Of a stretch of 64,000 nt of DNA, positions 19,022-26,890 are shown one piece after another. This DNA comes from Permianibacter sp046297695 (GTDB taxonomy: Bacteria; Pseudomonadota; Gammaproteobacteria; Enterobacterales; Permianibacteraceae). Numbering within the stretch: position 1 is the stretch's first letter; the number at the start of each line of letters is the position of its first letter. Below the pieces are notes generated by a model. The model did no database searches and was not told the origin of the DNA. It saw nothing but the letters and a program-made list of their open reading frames with translations. The position numbers were made by a program, and so were the translations under genes. The DNA lies in assembly GCA_046297695.1 (NCBI GenBank), contig JBKBHF010000003.1, positions 62,001 through 126,000 of the forward strand, written 5' to 3'.

Positions 19022-19867
19022 ATGACCACAGGCGAAGAACAACAACCTGCTGCTGCACCGGCCGAAGCCGTCGCGCCGACCGGTGTGCAGGAAGAAATGC
19101 CGTTTGCGCTGATCCATGGCCAACCGCTGACCGCGATGCCCAAGGATCTGTACATTCCGCCGGATGCGCTGCAGGTCTTCCTCGAAGCCTTCGAAGGTCC
19201 GCTGGATCTGCTGCTGTATCTCATCCGCCGGCAGAACCTCGACATTCTCGATATCCCGATGCTGGAGATCACCCGCCAGTACATGGATTACGTCGAGATG
19301 ATCAAGGCCTTCAATCTGGAGCTGGCAGCGGATTATCTGGTGATGGCGGCGGTGCTGGCCGAAATCAAATCGCGCATGTTGCTGCCACGGCCGGAAACCG
19401 AAGAGGGCGAAGAAGAAGATCCGCGCGCCGAACTGGTCCGTCGGCTGCAGGAATACGAGCGCTTCAAGAAAGCCGCCGAAGATCTCGACGCGATTCCGCG
19501 CATTGGTCGCGATGTCTGGGTTGCCAGCACCGATCTGCCGAATCTGGAGTTGGTCAAACCAGTACCGGATGTCGATCTGAAAGAGATTCTGATCGCGCTG
19601 CGCGATGTCATGAAGCGGGTGGAGCTGACCCAGTCGCACCAGGTGCACATGGAACCGCTGTCGGTCCGTGAGCGGATGAGTGCGGTGCTGGAAAAACTCT
19701 CCCAGGTACATTTCACCGACTTCCAGGCGCTGTTCACGCCGGAAGAAGGTCGCATGGGCGTGGTGGTGACCTTTCTGGCCATCATGGAGCTGTCGCGCGA
19801 ATCGCTGGTGGAAATCATTCAATCGGAATTGTTCGGACCGATTCACGTTCGGGCGAAAATCCAGTGA
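19022..19867 (+). CDS. scpA: Segregation and condensation protein A (kleisin)
   Basis: Kleisin subunit that bridges the SMC ATPase heads and binds ScpB, helping chromosome condensation and segregation. The ATG (MTTGEEQQPA) gives 281 residues. An acidic, low-complexity N-terminus of about 45 residues precedes the conserved kleisin start FEGPLDLLLYLIRRQNLDI and the ADYLVMAAVLAEIKSRMLL helix. The C-terminal winged helix ends ELFGPIHVRAKIQ. Just past the stop lies a second version of that ending in another frame, which overlaps scpB. The present stop is thus 71 bases before the scpB start, whereas the older arrangement was a 4-base overlap. Confidence 0.93.
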   Translation: MTTGEEQQPAAAPAEAVAPTGVQEEMPFALIHGQPLTAMPKDLYIPPDALQVFLEAFEGPLDLLLYLIRRQNLDILDIPMLEITRQYMDYVEMIKAFNLELAADYLVMAAVLAEIKSRMLLPRPETEEGEEEDPRAELVRRLQEYERFKKAAEDLDAIPRIGRDVWVASTDLPNLELVKPVPDVDLKEILIALRDVMKRVELTQSHQVHMEPLSVRERMSAVLEKLSQVHFTDFQALFTPEEGRMGVVVTFLAIMELSRESLVEIIQSELFGPIHVRAKIQ

Positions 19868-19941
19868 AAGGTCTGGTCGAAATCATCGCATCACGTTCCG
19901 AACTGTTCAGTCCGATTCACGTCAGGGCAAAGATCCAATGA
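19805..19941 (+). repeat. Duplicated 3' end of scpA (two diverged copies in tandem)
   Basis: Bases 19805-19867 (LVEIIQSELFGPIHVRAKIQ, stop) and 19873-19941 (LVEIIASRSELFSPIHVRAKIQ, written here as LVEII-ASR-SELFSPIHV-RAKIQ, stop) encode nearly the same C-terminus. The second copy is shifted by one base relative to scpA and its TGA overlaps the scpB ATG as ATGA. Most base differences are synonymous (for example GTG/GTC, CGG/AGG, AAA/AAG, CAG/CAA); one substitution and a two-codon indel are not. The downstream copy looks like the original end of scpA, now untranslated. Confidence 0.85.
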
Positions 19942-20699
19942 GCAACGAAGTCGAAATCAATGAAGTGCTGCCGGTTGATGTGTTTCCGCCGGCGGAAGAG
20001 CGTCTGGCGCAGATTCTCGAGGCCGCGCTGATGGTGGCGGGCCGGCCGTTGGGTCTGGACGAACTGTCATCGCTGTTCGATGAACACGAGCGGCCGAGCC
20101 CGACCGACATCCTGAAAGCGCTGGAGCGCATCCGCGCCGAATGCCAGACCCGTGGTGTCGAGCTGAAAGAAATCGCTTCCGGCTACCGGTTCACTGCCAA
20201 GCAGGATTTGGCGCAGTACCTCGCCCGGTTGTGGGATGAAAAGCCGCAGAAATATACCCGTGCGACCTTGGAAACACTGGCGCTGATCGCCTACAAGCAG
20301 CCGATCACCCGTTCCGAAATCGAAGAGATCCGCGGCGTTACCGTCAACACCCAGACCATCAAGACCTTGATGGAGCGCGACTGGATCCGCGTCGTCGGTC
20401 ACCGCGACGTGCCCGGTCGGCCGGCGCTGTACGCGACGACCCGGCAATTTCTCGACTACTTTAACTTGAAGAGTCTGGACCAGCTGCCGTCACTGGCCGA
20501 ACTGAAAGACTTCGACAGCCTGAACGTCGAGCTGAACTTCGAAGAAGCCCGGCAGACCGTCAAGACTGAAGTCGAACAGGACGCCGAAGTCGAAAAAGCC
20601 GTCGCCCGAATGGAGCAGGAACAGGCACTCAACGCGGCGATGGAGGCGGCAGGCATTCCGGAACCGGACGATGTGCCGCCGAGTCCGTCGGTGCATTGA
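19938..20699 (+). CDS. scpB: Segregation and condensation protein B
   Basis: Dimeric tandem winged-helix protein that binds ScpA in the SMC-ScpAB condensin. Length is 253 residues. The two winged helices cover about residues 20-190 and include the conserved TRATLETLALIAYKQPITRS and RDVPGRPALYATT motifs. The C-terminal 60 residues are acidic and probably disordered, as is common in proteobacterial ScpB. Its ATG overlaps the stop codon of the leftover scpA 3' end, not that of the present scpA. Translational coupling to scpA has therefore probably been weakened, and no strong separate ribosome site is evident. Confidence 0.95.
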   Translation: MSNEVEINEVLPVDVFPPAEERLAQILEAALMVAGRPLGLDELSSLFDEHERPSPTDILKALERIRAECQTRGVELKEIASGYRFTAKQDLAQYLARLWDEKPQKYTRATLETLALIAYKQPITRSEIEEIRGVTVNTQTIKTLMERDWIRVVGHRDVPGRPALYATTRQFLDYFNLKSLDQLPSLAELKDFDSLNVELNFEEARQTVKTEVEQDAEVEKAVARMEQEQALNAAMEAAGIPEPDDVPPSPSVH

Positions 20700-21038
20700 C
20701 AGGTTTTTGTTTTGCCCCTGAACGCAAGCGGAGTCGGTGCCTTGCTCCCGCGTTGATGTGTTTGAAGCCTTCGCCCTTGAGCGGAGTGGGTTGGGCAGAG
20801 GGTGAAGCTGTTTCGCGACAGTTTATCGGTAGCGGGCTATTCACCCTCACCCCAGCCCTCTCCCCTCGAGGGAGAGGGAGTCAGCGTGACTCGTTTGCGC
20901 TGATTAATACGGCGGTTCCGCTGGGCTTGAACTGCCCTATGTTTTTACAAGACGCCGATTCCCTCTGCGAGAGCAGACGGATGGTCCCATGAACGCGTGC
21001 TGTATTCGAAACAGTTCACGCCAAAGAAGGAAATCGCC
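20700..21038 (+). other. Non-coding gap scpB-rluB with an extragenic palindrome
   Basis: No gene is supported in these 339 bases. They contain a CCCTCTCCC / GGGAGAGGG hairpin (20856-20878, loop CTCGA) preceded by TTCACCCTCACCCCAGC, a sequence type repeated between genes in many pseudomonads and xanthomonads. The last bases hold the rluB ribosome site (AAGAAGGAAAT). A short out-of-frame ORF here has no supporting evidence. Confidence 0.6.
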
Positions 21039-22766
21039 ATGAGCGAAAAACTGCAAAAAGTCCTGGCCCGTGCTGGCCTTGGTTCCCGTCGTGAAATTGA
21101 ACAGTGGATTGAAGATGGCCGCCTGATGGTCAATGGCTATCCGGCGCTGCTCGGCACCCGGGTCGAACCGAAAGACGAAGTCAAACTCGATGGCCGCCGG
21201 CTGAGGCTGGTGCCGGAAGCGCTGGTCAATCGCAAGGTGCTGATGTATCACAAGCCGGAAGGCGAAGTGACCACGCGCAAGGATCCGGAAGGCCGGCCGA
21301 CCGTGTTTGATCGCCTGCCGCCGATGCGCGGCAGCCGCTGGGTCGTCATCGGCCGGCTCGACTTGAATACCTCCGGTTTGCTGCTGTTCACCAATGACGG
21401 TGAAATGGCCAACCGCCTGATGCACCCGTCGCATGAAGTCGAGCGCGAGTACGCGGTGCGCATTCTCGGCGAACTGAAACCGGCCCAGCGCAAAGCCTTG
21501 CTGGAAGGCGTCGTGCTGGAAGACGGTCTGGCCAAATTCAACAGCATTGAATCGCGTGGTGGTGGCGGCAGCAACCGCTGGTATCACGTCACGTTGTCGG
21601 AAGGCCGGACCCGGGAAGTGCGCCGGATGTTCGAGTCGCTGGATCTGGTGGTGTCGCGTTTGATCCGGGTTCGCTATGGCCAGGTTGCGCTCGATCCGCT
21701 GCTCAAGCAGGGTATGCACCGGTTGTTGAATGCCGAAGAAATGGATCGTTTGTGCGAAGCGGTCGGCATTGAGCCGCAGGCACCGCGCGCCGAACGTCGC
21801 CGTGAGTATCAGCACAGTCGCCGCAGCGAGCCGATGACCGGCCGTGGTCCGGGCGCGGATCACGATGATGATTTTGAGGATGGCGACGACGTGGCGCCAC
21901 GCGCCTCGGTGCGCAAGCCGAAAGTGATCGGCAGCAAGGATGATGATCTGCCGCTGGATCGGGTCGAGCGCGCCGCCGAATTGCTGCGTCGTCGTCGTGC
22001 CGCCGAATCGGCCGGCGTCGATTTCAGTGGCCGGAATCGCCGCTTGTCCGGCAAGCGCACGCTGCGCGAAAGCGAGCTGCGCCGCATTGCGGAAGCAAAG
22101 GCGGCGGCGAAAAAGCGCGAGGCCGGTGCAGCCGCTGGCGCTGGCAGCAAACACAGTCGCAGCACGGCGGCAACGACGCGCAGCAGTGCGACGCCGTCGC
22201 GCGCCGCAGCCGGCCACGGCACATCGACGCGCGGCGCGTCGGCAACAGCCCGCCCGAGCAGCCGCAGCGCGGATGCGCGTGCGACAACCCGGACGGGTAC
22301 TCGCAGCGCGCCGAGTCGCGCCCGGTTTGAACGGGATGAAGACGAGCTGGCACCACGGCGGAGCACCCGGGCGAGCGCTCGCCTGAGCCGTGCTGGTGAT
22401 GAAGACGCGCCGCGGCAACGCGCCGCCGGCAAAGCCGGTGCCCGCGTTGCGGCCAAACCGGCGGGCAAGTTTGCTGCAACACGTGGCGAGCGGAGCGCGA
22501 GCGCAGCAGCGCCGAGCGGACGCAGCAGTGCCGCTGGTGCGCGTGCGGGTGGCAGCCGGACCGGCAGCTCCGGCAAACCTGCCAGCCGTTCGAGTGCTAC
22601 CCGATCGACTACTGCCCGTTCGACCACCGCGAAACCGGCGCGCAGCGATGTCGCCAAACCGACCAAGACGATCCGTTCAGGTAAAACCGGTAGCCGTAGT
22701 GGCGCACCGTCGCGCGCAGGTGGCAGTCGCAGCGGTGCTCGCCCCGGCGGCAAAACCAAGCGTTGA
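21039..22766 (+). CDS. rluB: 23S rRNA pseudouridine-2605 synthase with a long basic tail
   Basis: Isomerises U2605 of 23S rRNA. An AAGGAAA ribosome site sets the ATG (MSEKLQKVLA). Residues 1-60 are an S4 RNA-binding domain and the RsuA/RluB-type catalytic domain follows, with the catalytic Asp in GRLDLNTSG (about residue 108). The conserved enzyme ends near residue 250, yet the frame runs to 575. The added 325 residues start with an acidic patch (DHDDDFEDGDD), then a charged helical stretch, then about 200 residues of Ser/Arg/Ala/Thr/Gly/Lys low complexity without predicted fold. E. coli RluB has a short basic tail; this one is far longer. A strong terminator follows. Confidence 0.93.
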   Translation: MSEKLQKVLARAGLGSRREIEQWIEDGRLMVNGYPALLGTRVEPKDEVKLDGRRLRLVPEALVNRKVLMYHKPEGEVTTRKDPEGRPTVFDRLPPMRGSRWVVIGRLDLNTSGLLLFTNDGEMANRLMHPSHEVEREYAVRILGELKPAQRKALLEGVVLEDGLAKFNSIESRGGGGSNRWYHVTLSEGRTREVRRMFESLDLVVSRLIRVRYGQVALDPLLKQGMHRLLNAEEMDRLCEAVGIEPQAPRAERRREYQHSRRSEPMTGRGPGADHDDDFEDGDDVAPRASVRKPKVIGSKDDDLPLDRVERAAELLRRRRAAESAGVDFSGRNRRLSGKRTLRESELRRIAEAKAAAKKREAGAAAGAGSKHSRSTAATTRSSATPSRAAAGHGTSTRGASATARPSSRSADARATTRTGTRSAPSRARFERDEDELAPRRSTRASARLSRAGDEDAPRQRAAGKAGARVAAKPAGKFAATRGERSASAAAPSGRSSAAGARAGGSRTGSSGKPASRSSATRSTTARSTTAKPARSDVAKPTKTIRSGKTGSRSGAPSRAGGSRSGARPGGKTKR

Positions 22767-22805
22767 GGATGTTGCTGCCAGGTAGCGGCGATGACGCGAG
22801 CAAAC

Positions 22806-22835
22806 GACAAAAGGCGCCACCCGGCGCCTTTTGTC
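22806..22835. terminator. Strong terminator after rluB
   Basis: A perfect 13-base stem GACAAAAGGCGCC / GGCGCCTTTTGTC with a 4-base loop, 40 bases after the rluB stop. Confidence 0.88.
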
Positions 22836-22954
22836 ATGGTGCGGCCTGATGCTGAACCGTCGCGGCGCCTGGCCCGGGTTTGCTTTTCCGATCCTGCTCG
22901 GCTTTAATCGCCGCAGCTTTGTTGGCGGTTCCCGATTCTGCTGCTGAGGTTGTC

Positions 22955-23296
22955 ATGCCGGTTGTCCTGCAAACCACGCTGCTGTTGATAGGCTCCAATG
23001 TCTTCATGACCTTTGCCTGGTATGCCCATCTGAAGAACCTCAATGCCAAGCCGTGGTACATCGCCGCGCTGGTCAGCTGGGGCATTGCCCTGTTCGAGTA
23101 CCTGCTGCAGGTACCGGCCAACCGGATTGGCTATACCGAGCTTAGCCTCGGCCAGCTGAAAATCCTGCAGGAAGTGATCACGCTGAGCGTTTTTGTTCCG
23201 TTTGCATTGTTCTACATGAACGAACCGTTCAAATGGGATTACGTCTGGGCCGCACTGTGCATTCTCGGTGCGGTGTATTTCATTTTCCGCAGCTGA
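22955..23296 (+). CDS. DUF486 (DMT-like) small membrane protein
   Basis: A 113-residue integral membrane protein with four predicted helices. The ATG (MPVVLQTTLLLIGSN) has GAGGT six bases upstream; the frame extends 25 codons further to a TTG without family resemblance. The conserved DUF486 pattern is present: SNVFMTFAWYAHLKNL, SWGIALFEYLLQVPANRIGY and the C-terminal WDYVWAALCILGAVYFIF. DUF486 proteins resemble half of a drug/metabolite transporter and may act as dimers; no substrate is known. It is followed 15 bases later by the ThrE-type gene and is probably co-transcribed with it. Confidence 0.9.
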   Translation: MPVVLQTTLLLIGSNVFMTFAWYAHLKNLNAKPWYIAALVSWGIALFEYLLQVPANRIGYTELSLGQLKILQEVITLSVFVPFALFYMNEPFKWDYVWAALCILGAVYFIFRS

Positions 23297-23311
23297 GGCA
23301 GGGACCGGCAG

Positions 23312-24580
23312 ATGATCGATGAGTCACGATGGCCGGCGGCGGACACCTCCACCGGTTTTGTCCTGCGGCTGGCCAAGGCACTGCACTCCTACGGTACACC
23401 GGCGTACGAGCTGGAGCGGGTGATCAATGACGTCGCCAGGAAACTCGGCTTTGGTCTCGAGTGTTTTTCGCTGCCGACCATGATCACCTTGTCGCTGTTT
23501 GAAGCGGATCGCAATTCGACCTTCGTGATCCGGGTGACGCCCGGTGATATCAATCTTGAGAAACTGACTCGCTCGCACGATATTGCCGAGCGGGTATCGC
23601 ACGGTGAAATCGATGTCGCGGTGGCTGCCAAGGAGCTTGCTGTCATCACCTCGGCACCGCCACGCTGGGGCACGCTCGCCGTGATACTGAGTTTTGGTCT
23701 GGTGTCGTCCGGGGTGGCACGCGTTTTCGGTGGCGATTGGGCCGAGATGCTGTCGTCGTTGCTGATCGGTTTGCTGGTCGGGGCGTTGGCGATCTGGACT
23801 GCTCGCAGTCTGATTCTGACTTATATGTTCCCGACCATTGCGGCGGCGCTGGCAGCACTCGCGTCACATGGGCTCGCGCAAGCCTTGGGGCATACCTCGG
23901 CGTTTATCACACTGGTGTCGGGGGTCATCGTATTGCTGCCGGGCCTGATGATCACGGTCGGGCTGGCAGAATTGGCGACGCAAAACCTGGTATCGGGCAC
24001 GGCGCGATTGTCCGGTGCCGCCATTTTGTTTGTGCTGATGGCATTCGGCGTTGCCGTCGGCGATCAAATCGGCGGCACGTTTTTTCAGAGCACGGCTTAC
24101 ACCGCACCGAAATTGTTGCCGGGCTGGACCGAGTGGTTGGCCGTGGTCCTTGCTGGTATCGGCTTCATCATCCTGTTCCAGACCCGTTTGCGCGACGGTT
24201 TTTGGGTCGTACTCGCCGGCATGATTGCCTATGCCAGCGCACGTTACGGCAGTTCGGTATTGGGCTCGACGGGTGGCGCCTTTTTCGGTGCATTTGTCAT
24301 CGGCGGTGTTTCTCACTTGTTTCGTTTTGTCTTTGATCGACCGAACTCGATCATGCTGGTGCCGGGTATCATTTTGTTGGTGCCGGGCAGCATGGGCTTT
24401 CGCAGCTTGCATGCGCTGCTGGAACAGAACGTCGTCGCCGGCCTCGATATCCTGTTCCAGATGATATTGGCTGGTATCTCGCTGGTGATTGGCCTGCTGC
24501 TGTCGTCGGTGTTTGCGTTGCCGACTCGGCGTGAGCGCATTCGGCGCGGTGATGTGGCGGCGGCCGAAAGCGGGCGCTGA
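23312..24580 (+). CDS. ThrE-type threonine/serine exporter family protein
   Basis: A 422-residue inner-membrane protein of the ThrE family, whose Corynebacterium member exports threonine and serine. The N-terminal 120 residues form the soluble family domain (SYGTPAYELERVINDVARKLG, here given in part) with the conserved SLPTMITLSLF. About ten transmembrane helices follow in two ThrE domains, with LVSGVIVLLPGLMITVGLAE and the second-domain repeat MLVPGIILLVPGSMGFRSL. It is thus the single-chain fused form rather than the split ThrE1/ThrE2 type. An AGGGA ribosome site precedes the ATG. The substrate is inferred from family membership only. Confidence 0.87.
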   Translation: MIDESRWPAADTSTGFVLRLAKALHSYGTPAYELERVINDVARKLGFGLECFSLPTMITLSLFEADRNSTFVIRVTPGDINLEKLTRSHDIAERVSHGEIDVAVAAKELAVITSAPPRWGTLAVILSFGLVSSGVARVFGGDWAEMLSSLLIGLLVGALAIWTARSLILTYMFPTIAAALAALASHGLAQALGHTSAFITLVSGVIVLLPGLMITVGLAELATQNLVSGTARLSGAAILFVLMAFGVAVGDQIGGTFFQSTAYTAPKLLPGWTEWLAVVLAGIGFIILFQTRLRDGFWVVLAGMIAYASARYGSSVLGSTGGAFFGAFVIGGVSHLFRFVFDRPNSIMLVPGIILLVPGSMGFRSLHALLEQNVVAGLDILFQMILAGISLVIGLLLSSVFALPTRRERIRRGDVAAAESGR

Positions 24581-24600
24581 ACGCGCAGCCGGATGTTGTG

Positions 24601-24634
24601 CCGGGAAGTCGGGAATCCGGGAAGTCGGAAAGTC
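24601..24634 (+). repeat. Short tandem repeat after the ThrE-type gene
   Basis: Two adjacent 16-17-base units, CCGGGAAGTCGGGAAT and CCGGGAAGTCGGAAAG, differ at a few positions. They lie in the 126-base gap before the cupin gene and have no evident function. Confidence 0.5.
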
Positions 24635-24706
24635 TGTACCGGCTAAGGCGATTCAAGGCAGAACCAGTCAAAATCGATCAAGCAACGCAATCCAATGAGG
24701 TGGATG

Positions 24707-25081
24707 ATGTCCGACACGATAAAGCAGGTTTTGATGTTTGCCGGAGCCAAGTCGGCCATTGAGCGCTTTGTGCCGGCGGCGGAAAAAGTGCTGGCCGGAA
24801 CGCCGGCGCAAACGGTCGCGAACCATTACAGCGATACCAGCAACCAGTTTCACAGCGGCGAATGGACCGGGGAGCCGGGTACCTGGAAAGTCAGCTACAG
24901 CGAGCATGAGTTCTGCTATGTCACCCGCGGTCGGATCCGTATTGTCGATGCGGCCGGAACGGTAACCGAGGTCAAGGCCGGGGACGCCTTCATTATTCCG
25001 GCTGGTTTTAAAGGTACGTGGCAGGTTCTGGAGTCCGCGCATAAGTACTACGTTATCTTTGAGCCGAAGTCGGCCGTCTGA
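24707..25081 (+). CDS. Cupin domain protein (EutQ/cupin_3-like)
   Basis: A 124-residue single-domain cupin. The ATG MSDTIKQ is preferred over one a codon earlier because GAGG lies six bases upstream. The beta-barrel motifs are WKVSYSEHEFCYVTRGRIRI (first cupin motif, His and Glu retained) and GDAFIIPAGFKGTWQV (second motif), as in the cupin_3 group often annotated as sugar-epimerase or ethanolamine-utilisation-like. The WTG-EPGTWKVSY lead-in is typical of that group. The substrate is unknown and metal binding would be partial because the second motif lacks a His. It stands between the exporter and a lipoprotein gene with no clear partner. Confidence 0.8.
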   Translation: MSDTIKQVLMFAGAKSAIERFVPAAEKVLAGTPAQTVANHYSDTSNQFHSGEWTGEPGTWKVSYSEHEFCYVTRGRIRIVDAAGTVTEVKAGDAFIIPAGFKGTWQVLESAHKYYVIFEPKSAV

Positions 25082-25110
25082 CCTGGCCCGCTGCATATGG
25101 GTGTAAATTC

Positions 25111-25129
25111 TGCACAGCGGCGCTGTGCA
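25111..25129. promoter_or_regulatory. 19-base perfect palindrome upstream of a lipoprotein gene
   Basis: TGCACAGCG-G-CGCTGTGCA has perfect 9-base arms. It follows a TAAATT hexamer (25104-25109) and lies about 85 bases before the lipoprotein ATG. It could be an operator or the base of a hairpin; no T run follows it. Confidence 0.35.
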
Positions 25130-25212
25130 AAAGTGAGACCCACGCCGTACAGAGCTGTCGCTAGTCTTGTTGCAGATGCGTTGCCGCGTCGTCACAAGAG
25201 GAGATAGCCGTC

Positions 25213-25431
25213 ATGCGGGGTACAGCAATCGTGGTAATGGCCTTTCTGCTGCTCGGTGCAGCGGGATGCAGCGCAATGGCCGCGCGCAAATCGACCGTCG
25301 TTACCGATGCCGACAAAGTCGCATTGGTCAATGCGGCGGCACGGCAGCGTGGTGTCGAGGTCATTTGGGTCAACCCACCGCGGAAATGGTCCGAAACCGC
25401 CGGCAAGCCGGAGAATGTGGCCAAGAACTGA
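25213..25431 (+). CDS. Small lipoprotein of unknown function
   Basis: A 72-residue protein. AGGAG lies ten bases before the ATG. The N-terminus is a lipoprotein signal with lipobox LLGAAGC (Cys 19). The mature part of about 53 residues is hydrophilic, with a predicted helix (DADKVALVNAAARQRG) followed by VEVIWVNPPRKW, a pattern seen in small gammaproteobacterial proteins of unknown role. A residue mix without Asp at position +2 would favour outer-membrane sorting. It is a single gene facing the converging DUF3667 gene, with only 29 bases between the stops. Confidence 0.75.
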   Translation: MRGTAIVVMAFLLLGAAGCSAMAARKSTVVTDADKVALVNAAARQRGVEVIWVNPPRKWSETAGKPENVAKN

Positions 25432-25460
25432 CCGCGGTTGGCGCTGGAGGCGTCTGTCCG

Positions 25461-26651
25461 CTACATCTGCAGGATGCCGACCACAATGTCGACGGCGATG
25501 ACCACCGACAGCAAGGTCAGATACAGCACGCCGATCACCATGAATTTGCTGAATGTCAGCAAATGACTCTGGCTGTACACCCGTTTCTGCATCAGATACA
25601 GATAGAGTGGCACACCAAAGACCAGTAACAGGCCGGTGATGGTGTCGGCCGCTTCGTCCAGCCAGCCCAGCTGACTGGCGAGCAGTTGCGACTGGCCTGT
25701 TATGCTGTTTATCACGATCAACAGCGTAAACAGAATGAACAGGAAACAGTGGCTGTGCAGCGCCACAATCAAGTGCTCCATGTACAGCCGGTTGGCAAAC
25801 GGATAGAACAGCTTCAACAGCAGGGCAAACAGTGGCAGCAGAATGAACATCGACTGCGGCAGCACGCTCAGTACCGCTTTCGTCAGTTTTTTCGGATCGT
25901 TCTTGATCTGTTCGGCCTTGAGTTGCACCTCTTCGCTCATTCCCTGCAGCCAACGGTTGGCAAAATCCGGCAAGAACGGCAGCGGTTCAAACGCGCTGAT
26001 TTGAATGCTGGGCGAGTTGGCTGCCGGTCGCACCGGTACGGCCGGTTCCGCTATGGCTTGGTCGCCCGTCACCGCCGGCGGTTGCGGCAGCGCCATCAGA
26101 CTTTCACGTGCGCCTGGCGCCGTTTGCTCCAGTACCGCCGCAACCTCCGGTGAGCGCAGCGCGCGTTGCACTTCCGGGTCGGCGAGCGCGGCTTGGCCGG
26201 CGGCCATCGCTTCTGCGGCTTCGGCTTTTTCGGCGTCGGCATCGAGTTTGAAGTTGTCGCCAAGCGAAAACATCATGCCCGCGACCAGAAAGAACACCAG
26301 GCTGGCAATGACATACAGGCGTAGGGGCGGGACGTAGCGTTGGCGCCGCCCGGCGAAATATTCCTGGGTCAGAAATCCGGGTCGGAACAGCAACGGTTGC
26401 AGCGTGCGGACGGCACGGGAATCGAGGTTGAAGACATCGTGCAGGATGTCGCGCAACAGCAGGCCAGCGTGACGCAGCGAGGTTTTCTCATGTTGGCCGC
26501 ACTGATAGCAGAACGGCCCCTGCATCGGGGTCTGGCAGTTCTGGCAGAGCCGGGCCGCCGGCTCGATCACGGTGGTGCTGATCAATCCGCGCGCTGACGG
26601 CGTGGTGGGCGACTGATCCGGACGCTGGGCCGGCAACTGGGAGGCATTCAT
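25461..26651 (-). CDS. DUF3667 zinc-ribbon membrane protein
   Basis: A 396-residue protein. The ATG (MNASQLPAQR) is preferred to an upstream TTG. Residues about 36-51 hold a zinc-ribbon-like CxxC pair (LCQNCQ, FCYQCGQ). A conserved amphipathic segment follows (RDILHDVFNLDSRAVRTL, LFRPGFLTQEYFAGRRQRYVPPL in two pieces), which marks DUF3667. One helix occurs near residue 110 and four to five in the C-terminal third. The middle is an Ala/Pro/Glu-rich linker of about 130 residues. DUF3667 proteins are common in Gammaproteobacteria and Bacteroidota and have no assigned function. It is divergent from the AlkB-type gene, sharing a 239-base intergenic region. Confidence 0.82.
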   Translation of the reverse strand: MNASQLPAQRPDQSPTTPSARGLISTTVIEPAARLCQNCQTPMQGPFCYQCGQHEKTSLRHAGLLLRDILHDVFNLDSRAVRTLQPLLFRPGFLTQEYFAGRRQRYVPPLRLYVIASLVFFLVAGMMFSLGDNFKLDADAEKAEAAEAMAAGQAALADPEVQRALRSPEVAAVLEQTAPGARESLMALPQPPAVTGDQAIAEPAVPVRPAANSPSIQISAFEPLPFLPDFANRWLQGMSEEVQLKAEQIKNDPKKLTKAVLSVLPQSMFILLPLFALLLKLFYPFANRLYMEHLIVALHSHCFLFILFTLLIVINSITGQSQLLASQLGWLDEAADTITGLLLVFGVPLYLYLMQKRVYSQSHLLTFSKFMVIGVLYLTLLSVVIAVDIVVGILQM

Positions 26652-26844
26652 GTCGGTAGAGACGTACCGCTGCTGCGATCGCAAACCCTGCGATCATCAC
26701 TGTCGGCAAGGGTAAGCCAGTGCCGGACGAACGACAATCCATGCTGATGACGCTGCGCATGAGGTCGTCGGCGCCGACACGGTCATGAGGCGCTACGGCC
26801 CTGGCGTCGGTTCTCATCAATCTGGTTGCCAGCATTGCCGGTGC

Positions 26845-26850
26845 TATAGT
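26845..26850 (+). promoter_or_regulatory. Candidate -10 element before the AlkB-type gene
   Basis: TATAGT inside GTGCTATAGTGC lies 40 bases upstream of the ATG. A matching -35 at the correct distance is poor, so the promoter may need an activator or be misread. Confidence 0.35.
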
Positions 26851-26890
26851 GCGGTAATCGCGACCGTTTGCCACGTAAAGGACGTTGGCC

